Assembly: GCA_017628025.1 (NCBI GenBank)
Contig: JAGBZX010000012.1
Span: forward strand, 1 to 58,149
From: Kiritimatiellia bacterium
GTDB taxonomy: Bacteria; Verrucomicrobiota; Kiritimatiellia; RFP12; UBA1067
Length of the DNA stretch: 58,149 nucleotides
Reading direction: 5' to 3'
In this document: positions 1 through 7,784 of the stretch, in pieces
Numbering within the stretch: position 1 is the stretch's first letter
Layout: every line of letters starts with the position of its first letter
Position numbers and translations under genes: made by a program
Notes under the pieces: generated by a model
Told to the model about the DNA's origin: nothing
Databases searched by the model: none
The model's input: only the letters and a program-made list of their open reading frames with translations

Positions 1-30
1 ATTTAAGTATTTAAGTATGTATATTAACTC

Positions 31-969
31 TTAATAAGCCCAATTTGGACGAGCCCAATTTGGCAAAGCGGTGCTTATTGTGGTTTCTACACCTGTAGAA
101 GGGTGGACGAATGTCGCGTTAAGCGAGTGTAGGAAGTGGCCTTTTATGCCTTCTACAGCAAATGCACCGTAAAGCGTGTCGTTTATAATATGCATGCTTA
201 AACTTGCCAACTGTGCTCTAATTTGGTGCGTAACGCCCGTCTTGATTGTTACTTCTAAAAGAGTCCTGTCTTCACATTCTGTTTTAGTTGTGAAAATTGG
301 CTTGTAGGAAGTGATGGCATGCATAGGCTTTTCATTGCGTGGACATCTAGCTTTTCTTATATCCACCATACGACAAAAACGACAAGAGTCATCATGAACA
401 AGGTCAGTTTCAATTACGCCAGATTCTTCTACTTTGCCCTCTACAAGCGCTAGATACGTCTTTTTAACTGTGTGCTGCGAGAACTGTTGTCTTATATTTT
501 CATAAGTAGTTTTGTCTCGGGCGATTAAAACAAGTCCTGATGTGCCAGTATCTATTCTATGTAATGCACCTCCCATTAAAGGCAAATCACCCGAAGAGGC
601 ACATTCTGGCCACCTAGAAACAACCCCATTCATAAGAGTGTCCGTTTCAGTACAAGAAAGTGGTTGGACTTTCATACCCGATGGCTTGTCAAAAGCAAGA
701 AGCTGTTCATCAGTATAGATATTGTTTACTTCTATTGAATTGTTAGGAGCTATTGTGTTGTCATTTTCCTCAAGCAACTCTTTGATTTCTAATATCTCAG
801 AGCCTTTTAATTTTAAACCCTTGAATGCTTTGCGTGAATTAACAAGGATACTCCCATTAGAGATGGCCTGGCGAATAAATGACCGAGAAGAAGTAGGAAA
901 CAACATTAGAAGAGCGGCATCCAAACGAATACCGCTCTTTTTGTTTTCTGCTATGACGTTTTGTATCAC
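31..969 (-). CDS. RluA-family pseudouridine synthase
   Basis: Predicted to convert specific uridines in rRNA or tRNA to pseudouridine. An S4-like RNA-binding segment at the N-terminus (about residues 12-60, GTG numbering) is followed by the catalytic domain with the family signature HRIDTGTSGL, whose Asp is the known catalytic residue, and later TGVTHQIRAQL. It is the last gene of a three-gene minus-strand operon. The reading frame extends upstream to an ATG at 1014, but that stretch overlaps the preceding lipoprotein gene and is Leu-rich and unlike the family, so I choose the GTG at 969, 4 nt after that gene's stop (312 aa). No clear Shine-Dalgarno supports this start. Which RluA subtype (RluC, RluD or other) cannot be decided from sequence alone. 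The C-terminus ends in a small NWARP/NWA duplication. Confidence 0.9.
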   Translation of the reverse strand: MIQNVIAENKKSGIRLDAALLMLFPTSSRSFIRQAISNGSILVNSRKAFKGLKLKGSEILEIKELLEENDNTIAPNNSIEVNNIYTDEQLLAFDKPSGMKVQPLSCTETDTLMNGVVSRWPECASSGDLPLMGGALHRIDTGTSGLVLIARDKTTYENIRQQFSQHTVKKTYLALVEGKVEESGVIETDLVHDDSCRFCRMVDIRKARCPRNEKPMHAITSYKPIFTTKTECEDRTLLEVTIKTGVTHQIRAQLASLSMHIINDTLYGAFAVEGIKGHFLHSLNATFVHPSTGVETTISTALPNWARPNWAY

Positions 970-973
970 GCGA

Positions 974-1150
974 TTAATCGTATCGATCCATAACGGAAGG
1001 AGCAATAGGAGCAATACCTTCCCAGGATTTGTTTGATGACCAAGGCAAGTCGCTATCTTCAGGTGAATCAGCTATGCATCCTGAAAGGATTGATGAAATG
1101 CTTATGGATACAACAATAGCGAATATGACGCGCTTGATCATCAAGTTCAT
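974..1150 (-). CDS. small lipoprotein, 58 aa, unknown function
   Basis: A short gene squeezed between the coiled-coil protein and the pseudouridine synthase. Its ATG shares one base with the upstream stop (TAATG), indicating translational coupling. The protein starts MNLMIKRVIFAIVVSIS, a basic n-region and hydrophobic core, followed by a lipobox ending ILSGC, so Cys25 should be lipidated by Lgt and the preceding segment removed by signal peptidase II. The mature part is only about 34 residues, acidic and then Trp-containing (DLPWSSNKSWEG), ending in a Pro/Ile-rich tail. I do not recognise the family. The membrane-anchored neighbour upstream suggests an envelope role, but this is inference. 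Confidence 0.75.
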   Translation of the reverse strand: MNLMIKRVIFAIVVSISISSILSGCIADSPEDSDLPWSSNKSWEGIAPIAPSVMDRYD

Positions 1151-2286
1151 TAGTCAGCAAATACTACGTCGTTGATATTGAGCTTTGACTGCTCCCATTC
1201 GCCAAGGATATCACAAATAACATAGTTCTTACCCTTAACTTCTTGACGTAAGCGAATGCGGCCAACAAATTCACCAGCAGCACCGTTAAAGCCAGGGCGC
1301 TTGACGCCGAACTCCATATTGGGGAGCGGATGGCTAAGGTCGTTGCCTTTAAGCTGTTTCATAGCTTCTGGCGTGAATTCAACGGCGGCGAACATGGATT
1401 CATTGTCAACTATTACAATCTTACCCTTGTCGCCAAGAGGAATAGTAGTGACGGCTGTTCCGCGGCTTGTGTTGCCGGTCTGCTGCTGAGCAATAGCTTC
1501 AGCAAGAAGCTTCTTGAGGTTTTCGTTAACCTTCTGAAGTTTAGCAAGCTCTTCTTTTGTGGCTTCTGTTTCGTCTTGTGCAGTTGCTACCTCGTCCTTG
1601 AGAGAGGTAATCTCTGCGTTTAACTCATCAATCTGGGCTTTGATTTTAACGATCTGATTTTCAAGATCAGCCTTTTCTGACTCAAGCTTGGCAATCTTCT
1701 CGTCGCGTTCAACAATCGTTACCTTGTCTTGACGAGCTTCGGGCTTAATTTTGTTTAACTCGTTTACTTGCTCTTCAAGCTTGTTGCGAAGGGTGACAAG
1801 TTCGTTACGAGTATTGTTGAGCTTCTGCTGCATTAACTTCGAAGCTTCAAAGAGATTGGAGAGAAGTTCGTCTTCAGTGCCGCGACCAGTCATCTTAGGA
1901 CGATTGCCATCCATGATCGGCTTGCCTTCAGCATCGAGAAGATAAACCATGCGTAACTGTCTGCGCGTTTTATCGTTGTCCCAATCAAACGTCTTGAGGT
2001 TGGCCTGTTCAAGATAGTAGTTATAACCATCAAGTACATTCTCCATCTCAGGATTGTCAACGATCTCCGCTTTAACTGAAGAGACATCTTTCTTGATTTC
2101 AGTTTGGACATCTTTGTTTGGCTCCTCCATTTCTATAGTGCGCGCAATCTTGACGAGGTAATCTTCTTGCATTCTATTACGATCTGTCAAGAGTGTGCGC
2201 TTGGCATTGAGTTCTATCTCAAACCAAAGACCCGCAGAAGCGATTATTAAGAACAAATATACTAGGAAGTGAAGTGCTTTATTCAT
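1150..2286 (-). CDS. membrane-anchored coiled-coil protein
   Basis: Unrecognised 378-aa protein. One N-terminal transmembrane helix (about residues 4-22) is followed by a periplasmic region with a long heptad-rich coiled coil at about residues 150-265, rich in Glu, Lys and Leu. A globular C-terminal part of roughly 100 residues ends in a segment reading GKNYVICDILGEW. The frame is open further upstream, but the ATG at 2286 follows AAGG about 12 nt away and begins directly with the membrane helix. It is the first gene of a minus-strand operon with a lipoprotein and an RluA enzyme. The architecture suits an envelope scaffold or cell-shape protein, but no specific function can be given. Confidence 0.8.
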   Translation of the reverse strand: MNKALHFLVYLFLIIASAGLWFEIELNAKRTLLTDRNRMQEDYLVKIARTIEMEEPNKDVQTEIKKDVSSVKAEIVDNPEMENVLDGYNYYLEQANLKTFDWDNDKTRRQLRMVYLLDAEGKPIMDGNRPKMTGRGTEDELLSNLFEASKLMQQKLNNTRNELVTLRNKLEEQVNELNKIKPEARQDKVTIVERDEKIAKLESEKADLENQIVKIKAQIDELNAEITSLKDEVATAQDETEATKEELAKLQKVNENLKKLLAEAIAQQQTGNTSRGTAVTTIPLGDKGKIVIVDNESMFAAVEFTPEAMKQLKGNDLSHPLPNMEFGVKRPGFNGAAGEFVGRIRLRQEVKGKNYVICDILGEWEQSKLNINDVVFAD

Positions 2287-2320
2287 ATTTCTTTTTACCT
2301 TGTGAACCGTAGTTATGAGA

Positions 2321-2349
2321 ATGATACCCTTTTTTTTGGCAAAAATCAA
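2321..2349 (-). promoter_or_regulatory. promoter of the coiled-coil/lipoprotein/RluA operon
   Basis: On the minus strand TTGATT (2349-2344) and TATCAT (2326-2321) are separated by exactly 17 bp, a good sigma-70 type promoter about 35 nt before the ATG at 2286. Its -35 region overlaps the tgt promoter on the other strand. Confidence 0.6.
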
Positions 2350-2366
2350 CTGAAATTTGATAGAAT
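2336..2366 (+). promoter_or_regulatory. extended -10 promoter of tgt
   Basis: TGATAGAAT at 2358-2366 is an extended -10 box, with a possible TTGGCA (2336-2341) upstream at a 19-bp spacing. Only 7 nt separate it from the tgt ATG, so transcription should begin at or next to the start codon (leaderless). Confidence 0.55.
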
Positions 2367-2373
2367 ATGCGCC

Positions 2374-3471
2374 ATGGCATTTGAGGTTATATATACTGAT
2401 ACACGCACAAAGGCGCGTTTAGGGCGCTTGACGACGACTCACGGAGTGGTCGAAACCCCTATGTTTATGGTGGTTGGAACACAGGGTACTGTAAAAGGAC
2501 TTGAACCGCGCGACCTTCTTGAGACGCGTTCGCAAGTCGTTTTAGGAAATACGTATCACTTGATGCTTAGACCCGGTCGCGAGATAATTGCCGCCGCCGG
2601 GGGGTTGCATCGCTTCATGGGATGGGATGGTCCAATCCTTACAGACTCTGGTGGTTTCCAGGTTTTTTCGCTTGCTAAATTGCGCAAGATAACCGATAAA
2701 GGATGTGTCTTTAATTCTCACATTGATGGTCACGAATTTACTTTAGGACCAGCAGAGTCGATGGAGATGCAGAGAGTCATTGGCTCTGACATTGCGATGG
2801 TTTTCGACGAATGTCTTCCGTTCCCTTGTCCAGAAGATAGAGCTATTAAATCTGTTGAACAAACCTTAAAATGGGCAAAGGCGTCAAAGGACGCCCCGCA
2901 CGCTCAAGGACAGCAGGTTTTTGGTATTGTTCAAGGTGGTGTTTATGACCAGTTGCGTCGTAAATGTGCTGAAGGACTGGTGGATATAGGGTTTGACGGT
3001 TATGCTGTAGGCGGCGTTTCTGTCGGTGAGCCCGAAAACTTCATGTATCAGGCTGTTGATGCGAGCGTTCCTTATTTGCCAGAAGATAAGCCTCGTTATG
3101 TAATGGGCTTAGGAGTTATGCATCAAATGGCAGAGTGTGTTGCACGCGGAGTTGATATGTTTGATTGCGTTATTCCAACTCGTGTCGCACGTCATGGTAC
3201 GGCGATAACTAGGCGCGGCAATGTTGCTATTAAAGCTGCTAAATGGGCCTTTGATCAAGGTCCAGTAGAAGAGGGTTGCTCGTGTTATTGTTGCCGTAAT
3301 TTCTCCCGCTCTTATGTAAGGCATTTGCTTAACGCTGGTGAAATTTTAGGCATGAGATTATTGACGATACATAATGTCTGGAGATTAAATGAATTTATGG
3401 CGGAAATGCGTACGGCAATAGCTGGCGGATATTTCGCCGATTGGAAAGAACAAATAAAGGAGACAACATAA
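2374..3471 (+). CDS. tgt: tRNA-guanine transglycosylase (queuosine biosynthesis)
   Basis: Exchanges guanine-34 of GUN-anticodon tRNAs for the queuosine precursor preQ1. TIM-barrel protein of 365 aa. Visible marks are DSGGFQVF with Asp91, the segment VDMFDCVIPTR with Asp264 at the position of the known nucleophile, and a C-terminal zinc site of CxC, a third Cys and a His in LLTIHN. An in-frame extension upstream to 2269 is rejected, because homology starts at MAFEVIYTDTRTKARLG and an extended -10 box lies just before 2374. No Shine-Dalgarno is visible, which fits a leaderless transcript. yajC follows after 1 nt, the classic tgt-yajC order, but secDF does not follow here. Confidence 0.97.
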   Translation: MAFEVIYTDTRTKARLGRLTTTHGVVETPMFMVVGTQGTVKGLEPRDLLETRSQVVLGNTYHLMLRPGREIIAAAGGLHRFMGWDGPILTDSGGFQVFSLAKLRKITDKGCVFNSHIDGHEFTLGPAESMEMQRVIGSDIAMVFDECLPFPCPEDRAIKSVEQTLKWAKASKDAPHAQGQQVFGIVQGGVYDQLRRKCAEGLVDIGFDGYAVGGVSVGEPENFMYQAVDASVPYLPEDKPRYVMGLGVMHQMAECVARGVDMFDCVIPTRVARHGTAITRRGNVAIKAAKWAFDQGPVEEGCSCYCCRNFSRSYVRHLLNAGEILGMRLLTIHNVWRLNEFMAEMRTAIAGGYFADWKEQIKETT

Positions 3472-3472
3472 A

Positions 3473-3877
3473 ATGAACGAATGCGTAATGTTTTGCACTT
3501 CCGCACAGACAGCGAGTGCTGCGCCTCAGGAAACTACAGCAATTGAAGTACAAAGCGCTAATCCCAATGACGCGGCGGCTGCCGGCGTAGCGAAGCCTCA
3601 GCAAGGTGGTTTTGGTATGCTTCTGCCTATGCTTCTTTTGTTGGCAATCTTCTATTTTATGATGATTCGCCCACAGCAGCGCAAGGAGAAAGAACGCCGT
3701 AAAATGATCGAGGAACTTCGCGCTGGTGCGAGGATTGTTTTCGCTGGCGGCCTTACTGGCGTTATTGCAGAAGCAACAGAGAAGACTTTTATCGTTGAGC
3801 TTTGCGGTGGCGTAAAGATGGAGATTTTGCGCTCTTCTGTTCAGGGTGTTATCAACGAGGCTGGCCAAGAAGGCTAA
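3473..3877 (+). CDS. yajC: preprotein translocase subunit YajC
   Basis: Accessory membrane subunit of the Sec translocon that associates with SecDF. The 134-aa protein has an unusually long Ala/Gln-rich N-terminal stretch of about 45 residues, then one transmembrane helix (about 48-68) followed by the family signature MMIRPQQRKEKER and a small cytoplasmic beta domain containing VFAGGLTGVI. It starts 1 nt after the tgt stop and is surely co-transcribed with it. secD and secF are not adjacent in this window, so they must be elsewhere if present. Confidence 0.95.
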   Translation: MNECVMFCTSAQTASAAPQETTAIEVQSANPNDAAAAGVAKPQQGGFGMLLPMLLLLAIFYFMMIRPQQRKEKERRKMIEELRAGARIVFAGGLTGVIAEATEKTFIVELCGGVKMEILRSSVQGVINEAGQEG

Positions 3878-3899
3878 ATTAGGTTAGCTTCTTGCGGCA

Positions 3900-4790
3900 A
3901 TGGGATATATACGACTTAAGTATGGAGTTGAATACAACCCTCATGGCACAGACTCCAATGAGTCCTCTGGCCTTGGGTGTCTAATAGTCGCTATTGTCAT
4001 TGTTGCTATAATATCGATTGTATGGTCGATAGTTGCGCACCTTTACGAAAGTGGAAAGGTGGTAGAAAAGACGGCGGCAGCGCAGAGAATTGAATCTCCT
4101 GCGCCGCCGCCGCAAGTTCAGAAAAAAGAAACTTCTCAAACTACTTCTAAAAACAATCCTCAACGGCCAAGCATAAAAGTTTCTACAGAGGCAAATGTCT
4201 CTAATAGGCCAGTAGTTGTGCGGAATCTTCTTTTAAGGCTCGATGAAGCAGAGCGCCTTTGTGATGTGGAGATGGCGGCAACTACGATAGAGCGAATACG
4301 CGCGCTTCCAGGAGAGCCGGCGGCGGATATTGATGACAAGTTAGCGCGCAGGTTGGGGGATTTGAATTTAAGACGGCTTTTTGAATTTCATAATGGCCAG
4401 TGGGTAAAGCCTATAGTTGTAAAAACAGGAGACTCTGCCATACGCATTGCTAGAGAAAATGGCTCTTCATATGCTTCTGTAATAAAGCTTAATGGTCTTA
4501 GTGATGCTAATAAAATTCGAGTAGGGCAGAAACTTCTTGTAATGGCAAATCCCCGCTTTATACTAGTAGTTCACAAACGTTTGCGAATAGCAGATTTGTC
4601 ATTAAACGGTAGGTTTTTCCGCAGGTATGATTTGCTTACAATTCCTTCGTGCAAAGAAGGTATTTATGAAGTAACTTCCAACACGAAGCGTTTTTTATCT
4701 TCGATGAAATTCGATTTCTCTGCAAAAGATCGAAGCGAATTGGAGATGCTTCTTGTTGAAGGGGCGCAGGTTTCAGTCTCGGAGATGTAG
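3900..4790 (+). CDS. LysM membrane protein with degenerate L,D-transpeptidase-like tail
   Basis: 296 aa. A cytoplasmic N-terminus leads into one transmembrane helix (about 27-48), a Pro/Gln/Lys-rich linker, a helical part, then a LysM peptidoglycan-binding domain at about 170-215 (KTGDSAIRIARENG to KIRVGQKLLV). The last 80 residues look like the two ends of a YkuD (L,D-transpeptidase) domain: RFILVVHKRLRIADLSLNG resembles its first strands and DRSELEMLLVEGAQVSV its end. The central HGT and SHGC(I/V)R catalytic block is absent, so I predict it binds cell wall but does not catalyse. The start is the first ATG after yajC, with a weak ribosome site. It lies in a run of envelope genes. Confidence 0.7.
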   Translation: MGYIRLKYGVEYNPHGTDSNESSGLGCLIVAIVIVAIISIVWSIVAHLYESGKVVEKTAAAQRIESPAPPPQVQKKETSQTTSKNNPQRPSIKVSTEANVSNRPVVVRNLLLRLDEAERLCDVEMAATTIERIRALPGEPAADIDDKLARRLGDLNLRRLFEFHNGQWVKPIVVKTGDSAIRIARENGSSYASVIKLNGLSDANKIRVGQKLLVMANPRFILVVHKRLRIADLSLNGRFFRRYDLLTIPSCKEGIYEVTSNTKRFLSSMKFDFSAKDRSELEMLLVEGAQVSVSEM

Positions 4791-4801
4791 AGGAGTTTTT
4801 T

Positions 4802-5662
4802 ATGAAGATATTAGTGACGGGTGGATGCGGGATGCTGGGGCGCGAAATAATTTCAAGGCTTTCGCCAATGCATGAAACTCTCGCTGCGGATTTGCCAGAA
4901 TGGGATATCACAGATGGCGAGAATTTTACTTCTCGCTGTTTGGATTTTGCGCCAGATGTTATTATTCACGCCGCGGCCATGACGAATGTTGACGGCTGTG
5001 AAAATGCTACTTTAGATGCTGGGCGTATTAATGAAGATGGTTCGCGGAATGTAGCCATAGCTGCAGTTGCCAGTGGTGCGCGCCTTATAGCTATTTCAAC
5101 AGATTATGTATTTGGAGCTTGTCCTCCATCTAAAAATTGGGCATGGTCAGAAACAGATTTACCGCACCCGACATCAGTATATGGGACAACTAAACTTGCT
5201 GGAGAGAGAATGATTTCAATGATCCTACCGGCAGCAGTTATTTTGCGTATAGCTTGGCTTTACGGGCATGGCGGTCCGTCATTTGTTCATACTATGGCGC
5301 GTTTGGGAGGTGAAGAGGGTGAGCCCATAAAAGTCGTAAATGACCAAAGGGGCAACCCAACCTCCACAAAGGTAGTAGTTGATGTTATAGAATATCTTTT
5401 AAATAAACCAGAGCTAACAGGTATCGTTCACGCTACTTGTGAGAATCAATGCTCTTGGTATGATTTCGCAGTTGAGATTTTCAAACTTCTTAATTTAAAG
5501 CGTGAAATTGTTCCATGCACAACACAAGAGTATCCGCGCCCCGCAATAAGGCCAGTAAATAGTGCCCTTAAGAAAAGTGTTTTAAATAGGTTAGGTTATA
5601 GAACGCCTGATTGGCGAGATGCTCTTGAAGAGTTTATTGCAAAAGAATTCCCCAAAACCTAA
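4802..5662 (+). CDS. NAD-dependent epimerase/dTDP-4-dehydrorhamnose reductase family protein
   Basis: Rossmann-fold sugar-nucleotide reductase of the RmlD (RfbD) type, 286 aa. The N-terminal motif GGCGMLG binds NAD(P)H; STDYVF and Y127-x3-K131 (YGTTK) supply the SDR catalytic residues. RmlD makes dTDP-L-rhamnose by reducing dTDP-4-keto-L-rhamnose; the full length and the C-terminal segment RPVNSALKK fit that family. However, rmlA, rmlB and rmlC are not nearby, so the true substrate is uncertain. A clear GAGGAG lies 7 nt before the ATG. murD follows immediately. Confidence 0.85.
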   Translation: MKILVTGGCGMLGREIISRLSPMHETLAADLPEWDITDGENFTSRCLDFAPDVIIHAAAMTNVDGCENATLDAGRINEDGSRNVAIAAVASGARLIAISTDYVFGACPPSKNWAWSETDLPHPTSVYGTTKLAGERMISMILPAAVILRIAWLYGHGGPSFVHTMARLGGEEGEPIKVVNDQRGNPTSTKVVVDVIEYLLNKPELTGIVHATCENQCSWYDFAVEIFKLLNLKREIVPCTTQEYPRPAIRPVNSALKKSVLNRLGYRTPDWRDALEEFIAKEFPKT

Positions 5663-5663
5663 A

Positions 5664-6809
5664 ATGATGGTAGAGCGAGTTTTAGTTTTGGGTGATGGCG
5701 CTAGCGGATTGGCGGCAGTAAAACTTGCGCAGCGTCAAGGTATGGAGCCTACCTTAGTTTGTAAGGATGCGCAACTGCCAGAAGGTGAGTTTAGTTTTGC
5801 GGTACTTTCTCCAGGTGTGCCACCATGGCATTTTTGGTTTGACGAGCTTCGCAAAAGGTCGATTCCTTACAAAAGCGAGTTAGAGTTTGGTGTTACGAAT
5901 TTAAAAAAATTAGGATGGGAACTTTTCGCAGTTACTGGCTCAAAAGGAAAGTCTAGCGTTGTTAAGTTAGTAGCCGATGCTATTGGAGCAGTGCCTTGCG
6001 GTAATTATGGTTTGCCAGTTAGTAGTGTAGAAGGTGATTCAGGGCGAGCAGTAGTAGAGGTTTCAAGTTTTATGATGGAGACAACAACTCTGCCTAGTGA
6101 TACATTTAAAGCTGCCGCGTTAATAAATCTTCAAAAAGATCATCTTGATAGGCATAAGACGGCTGAAGTTTATCATGAACTAAAAAGAAAATTACTTTCG
6201 TTTGCGATAAAGAAAATTGATGCAACAAAGGGCGAAAGCCACTTTAAAGGCTCGGCACATTTGTATGAAGGGTCTTACTTTGATAATTCTGTATTAAAAG
6301 TAAATGCCGAGTGTGCAGTGCAACTTATGCGCATTGCGGGGCTTGACGATGGCGCAATAAAGGCGGCATTTAAGAATTTTAACCCTCTCCCACATCGCAT
6401 GCAAATTGTGTATGAACGCGAAAAAGTGCTATTTATTGATGATTCTAAGTCTACAAGTCTAGAGTCGCTAAGGGCTGCACTTCAGATGTGTAATGGCTCG
6501 CCAATAAGGCTTATCGCGGGAGGACTTGATAAGGCAGATGACCCGAAAGATATCATTTTTGACTTGACTAAACAGGTGAAAAAAGTGTATCTTATAGGGT
6601 GTTGTGCTGAAAAGTTTTTTGCGGCATGGTCAACTAGTGTAGCATGTGAAAAGTCTGTTACTCTAGAAAATGCAGTAAAAGCAGCTAAGCGCGATGCTAA
6701 ACCAGGAGAGGTTGTGCTACTTTCTCCTGGAGCGGCTAGTTATGATCAATTTAAAAATTTCGGGGAGCGCGGTGATACATTTGTGCGACTCGTTAAACAA
6801 CAAGGATAA
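5664..6809 (+). CDS. murD: MurD-like UDP-N-acetylmuramoylalanine-D-glutamate ligase
   Basis: Adds D-glutamate to UDP-MurNAc-L-Ala in peptidoglycan synthesis. The order is an N-terminal UDP-binding domain, a central ATPase with P-loop GSKGKSS (Lys96), a segment KDHLDRHKT that matches the metal-binding LNxxxDHLDRH motif, and a C-terminal ligase domain with LPHRMQ and DDSKSTS. It is short (381 aa against about 440 usual) and the P-loop departs from the usual GTNGKT. The upstream frame to 5619 overlaps the rfbD-like gene, so the ATG at 5664 (or 5667) is preferred. The neighbours are LysM and SEDS genes, a dcw-like context. Identity as MurD is likely, though a divergent Mur-ligase relative is possible. 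Confidence 0.85.
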   Translation: MMVERVLVLGDGASGLAAVKLAQRQGMEPTLVCKDAQLPEGEFSFAVLSPGVPPWHFWFDELRKRSIPYKSELEFGVTNLKKLGWELFAVTGSKGKSSVVKLVADAIGAVPCGNYGLPVSSVEGDSGRAVVEVSSFMMETTTLPSDTFKAAALINLQKDHLDRHKTAEVYHELKRKLLSFAIKKIDATKGESHFKGSAHLYEGSYFDNSVLKVNAECAVQLMRIAGLDDGAIKAAFKNFNPLPHRMQIVYEREKVLFIDDSKSTSLESLRAALQMCNGSPIRLIAGGLDKADDPKDIIFDLTKQVKKVYLIGCCAEKFFAAWSTSVACEKSVTLENAVKAAKRDAKPGEVVLLSPGAASYDQFKNFGERGDTFVRLVKQQG

Positions 6810-6815
6810 AAGAAA

Positions 6816-7784
6816 ATGAAAAAATTAGGCTTAGTTCTCGGTGCGGCAGCTGTTGTTACGCTTGCAGGTTGTAAAGATCCCAATTTTAAACGTAGTCGCG
6901 TTGCTTCTTCCGATGAAGTGAAAAAAGTCGCAGTTGAAGAGACTGAGAAACCCGCTCAAGAAATAGTTGCAGTCGAAAAAGAGGAGCAAGCCGCTCCAAA
7001 GGTAGTTGAAAAAGAAGCTGCCCCAGAGGTTGTTGCTCCGCCTCCTGCTGTTGAGCCAGAAACTACTCCTTACGTAGTTCAGCCAGGTGATAGCCTCTCG
7101 AAGATTTCTAAGAAATATAACATCAAGATTGCCTCGATTAAGGAACTTAATAGTCTAAAGAGCGACAAAATTCTCGTTGGTCAGAAGATAAAACTTCCTG
7201 GTAAGGTTGAAGTTGGTGAACAGAAGGTTGTCTCTATGAGACCGGCAAAATCTACTAAATCATTTAAGAAGTACGAGGGTGCTACGGTAAAGTATACTGT
7301 TAAGTCGGGCGACCACCTCGGTAAGATTGCTTATACGCACGGCATTTCTGTTCGTCAGCTTAAGGAAATGAATAATATTTCTGCTGATTTAATCCGCGTA
7401 GGTCAAAAGCTTAATGTTCCAGCAAAGGCCGTAGAGAAGAATTCTGTTAAGCCAGTTGAGACAGCTAAGCCAAAGGTAGAAGAGAAGAAAGACGTTGTAA
7501 ATGACAAAACTCCTGTAGTTGAAGCTACAGAAACAACTCAAGAAGTCTCTCCAGTTCAGCCTCTTGATGGCAATGCTGATGTTTCTACGGAAACTGTAGC
7601 GCCCGTAGCTACCGATTCTCTCTACAAAACTTATCAAGTTAGAGAAAATGAGTCTGTCAACGACATCGCCGCTTCTTGGGGTCTTGTCCCAGGGACAATT
7701 CGCGAAATCAACAATCTCGGCGAAGATGGCGAGGTTCAGGCTGGACAGATAATTAAGCTTCCTGCATCAGCTACGCAAGAGTAA
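6816..7784 (+). CDS. triple-LysM lipoprotein
   Basis: 322-aa lipoprotein: signal MKKLGLVLGAAAVVTLAGC with lipobox LAGC (Cys19). A Glu/Val/Ala/Pro-rich spacer follows, then three LysM domains at about 89-132 (VVQPGDSLSKISKKYNI), 157-201 (YTVKSGDHLGKIAYTHGI) and 272-318 (YQVRENESVNDIAASWGL), separated by another charged linker. LysM modules bind GlcNAc-containing glycan, so the protein probably tethers the outer membrane to peptidoglycan. It has no catalytic domain. It sits between murD and the ftsW/rodA gene, whose ATG directly follows its stop, suggesting a role with the division or elongation machinery. Confidence 0.9.
   Translation: MKKLGLVLGAAAVVTLAGCKDPNFKRSRVASSDEVKKVAVEETEKPAQEIVAVEKEEQAAPKVVEKEAAPEVVAPPPAVEPETTPYVVQPGDSLSKISKKYNIKIASIKELNSLKSDKILVGQKIKLPGKVEVGEQKVVSMRPAKSTKSFKKYEGATVKYTVKSGDHLGKIAYTHGISVRQLKEMNNISADLIRVGQKLNVPAKAVEKNSVKPVETAKPKVEEKKDVVNDKTPVVEATETTQEVSPVQPLDGNADVSTETVAPVATDSLYKTYQVRENESVNDIAASWGLVPGTIREINNLGEDGEVQAGQIIKLPASATQE

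Noticed and set aside
1-19. 8-bp tandem repeat ATTTAAGT at the window start
   Set aside because: Two copies of an AT-rich octamer at the edge are too short to interpret.
2269-2373. N-terminal extension of Tgt
   Set aside because: The added residues are unlike the family and would span the promoter and the opposite gene's start.
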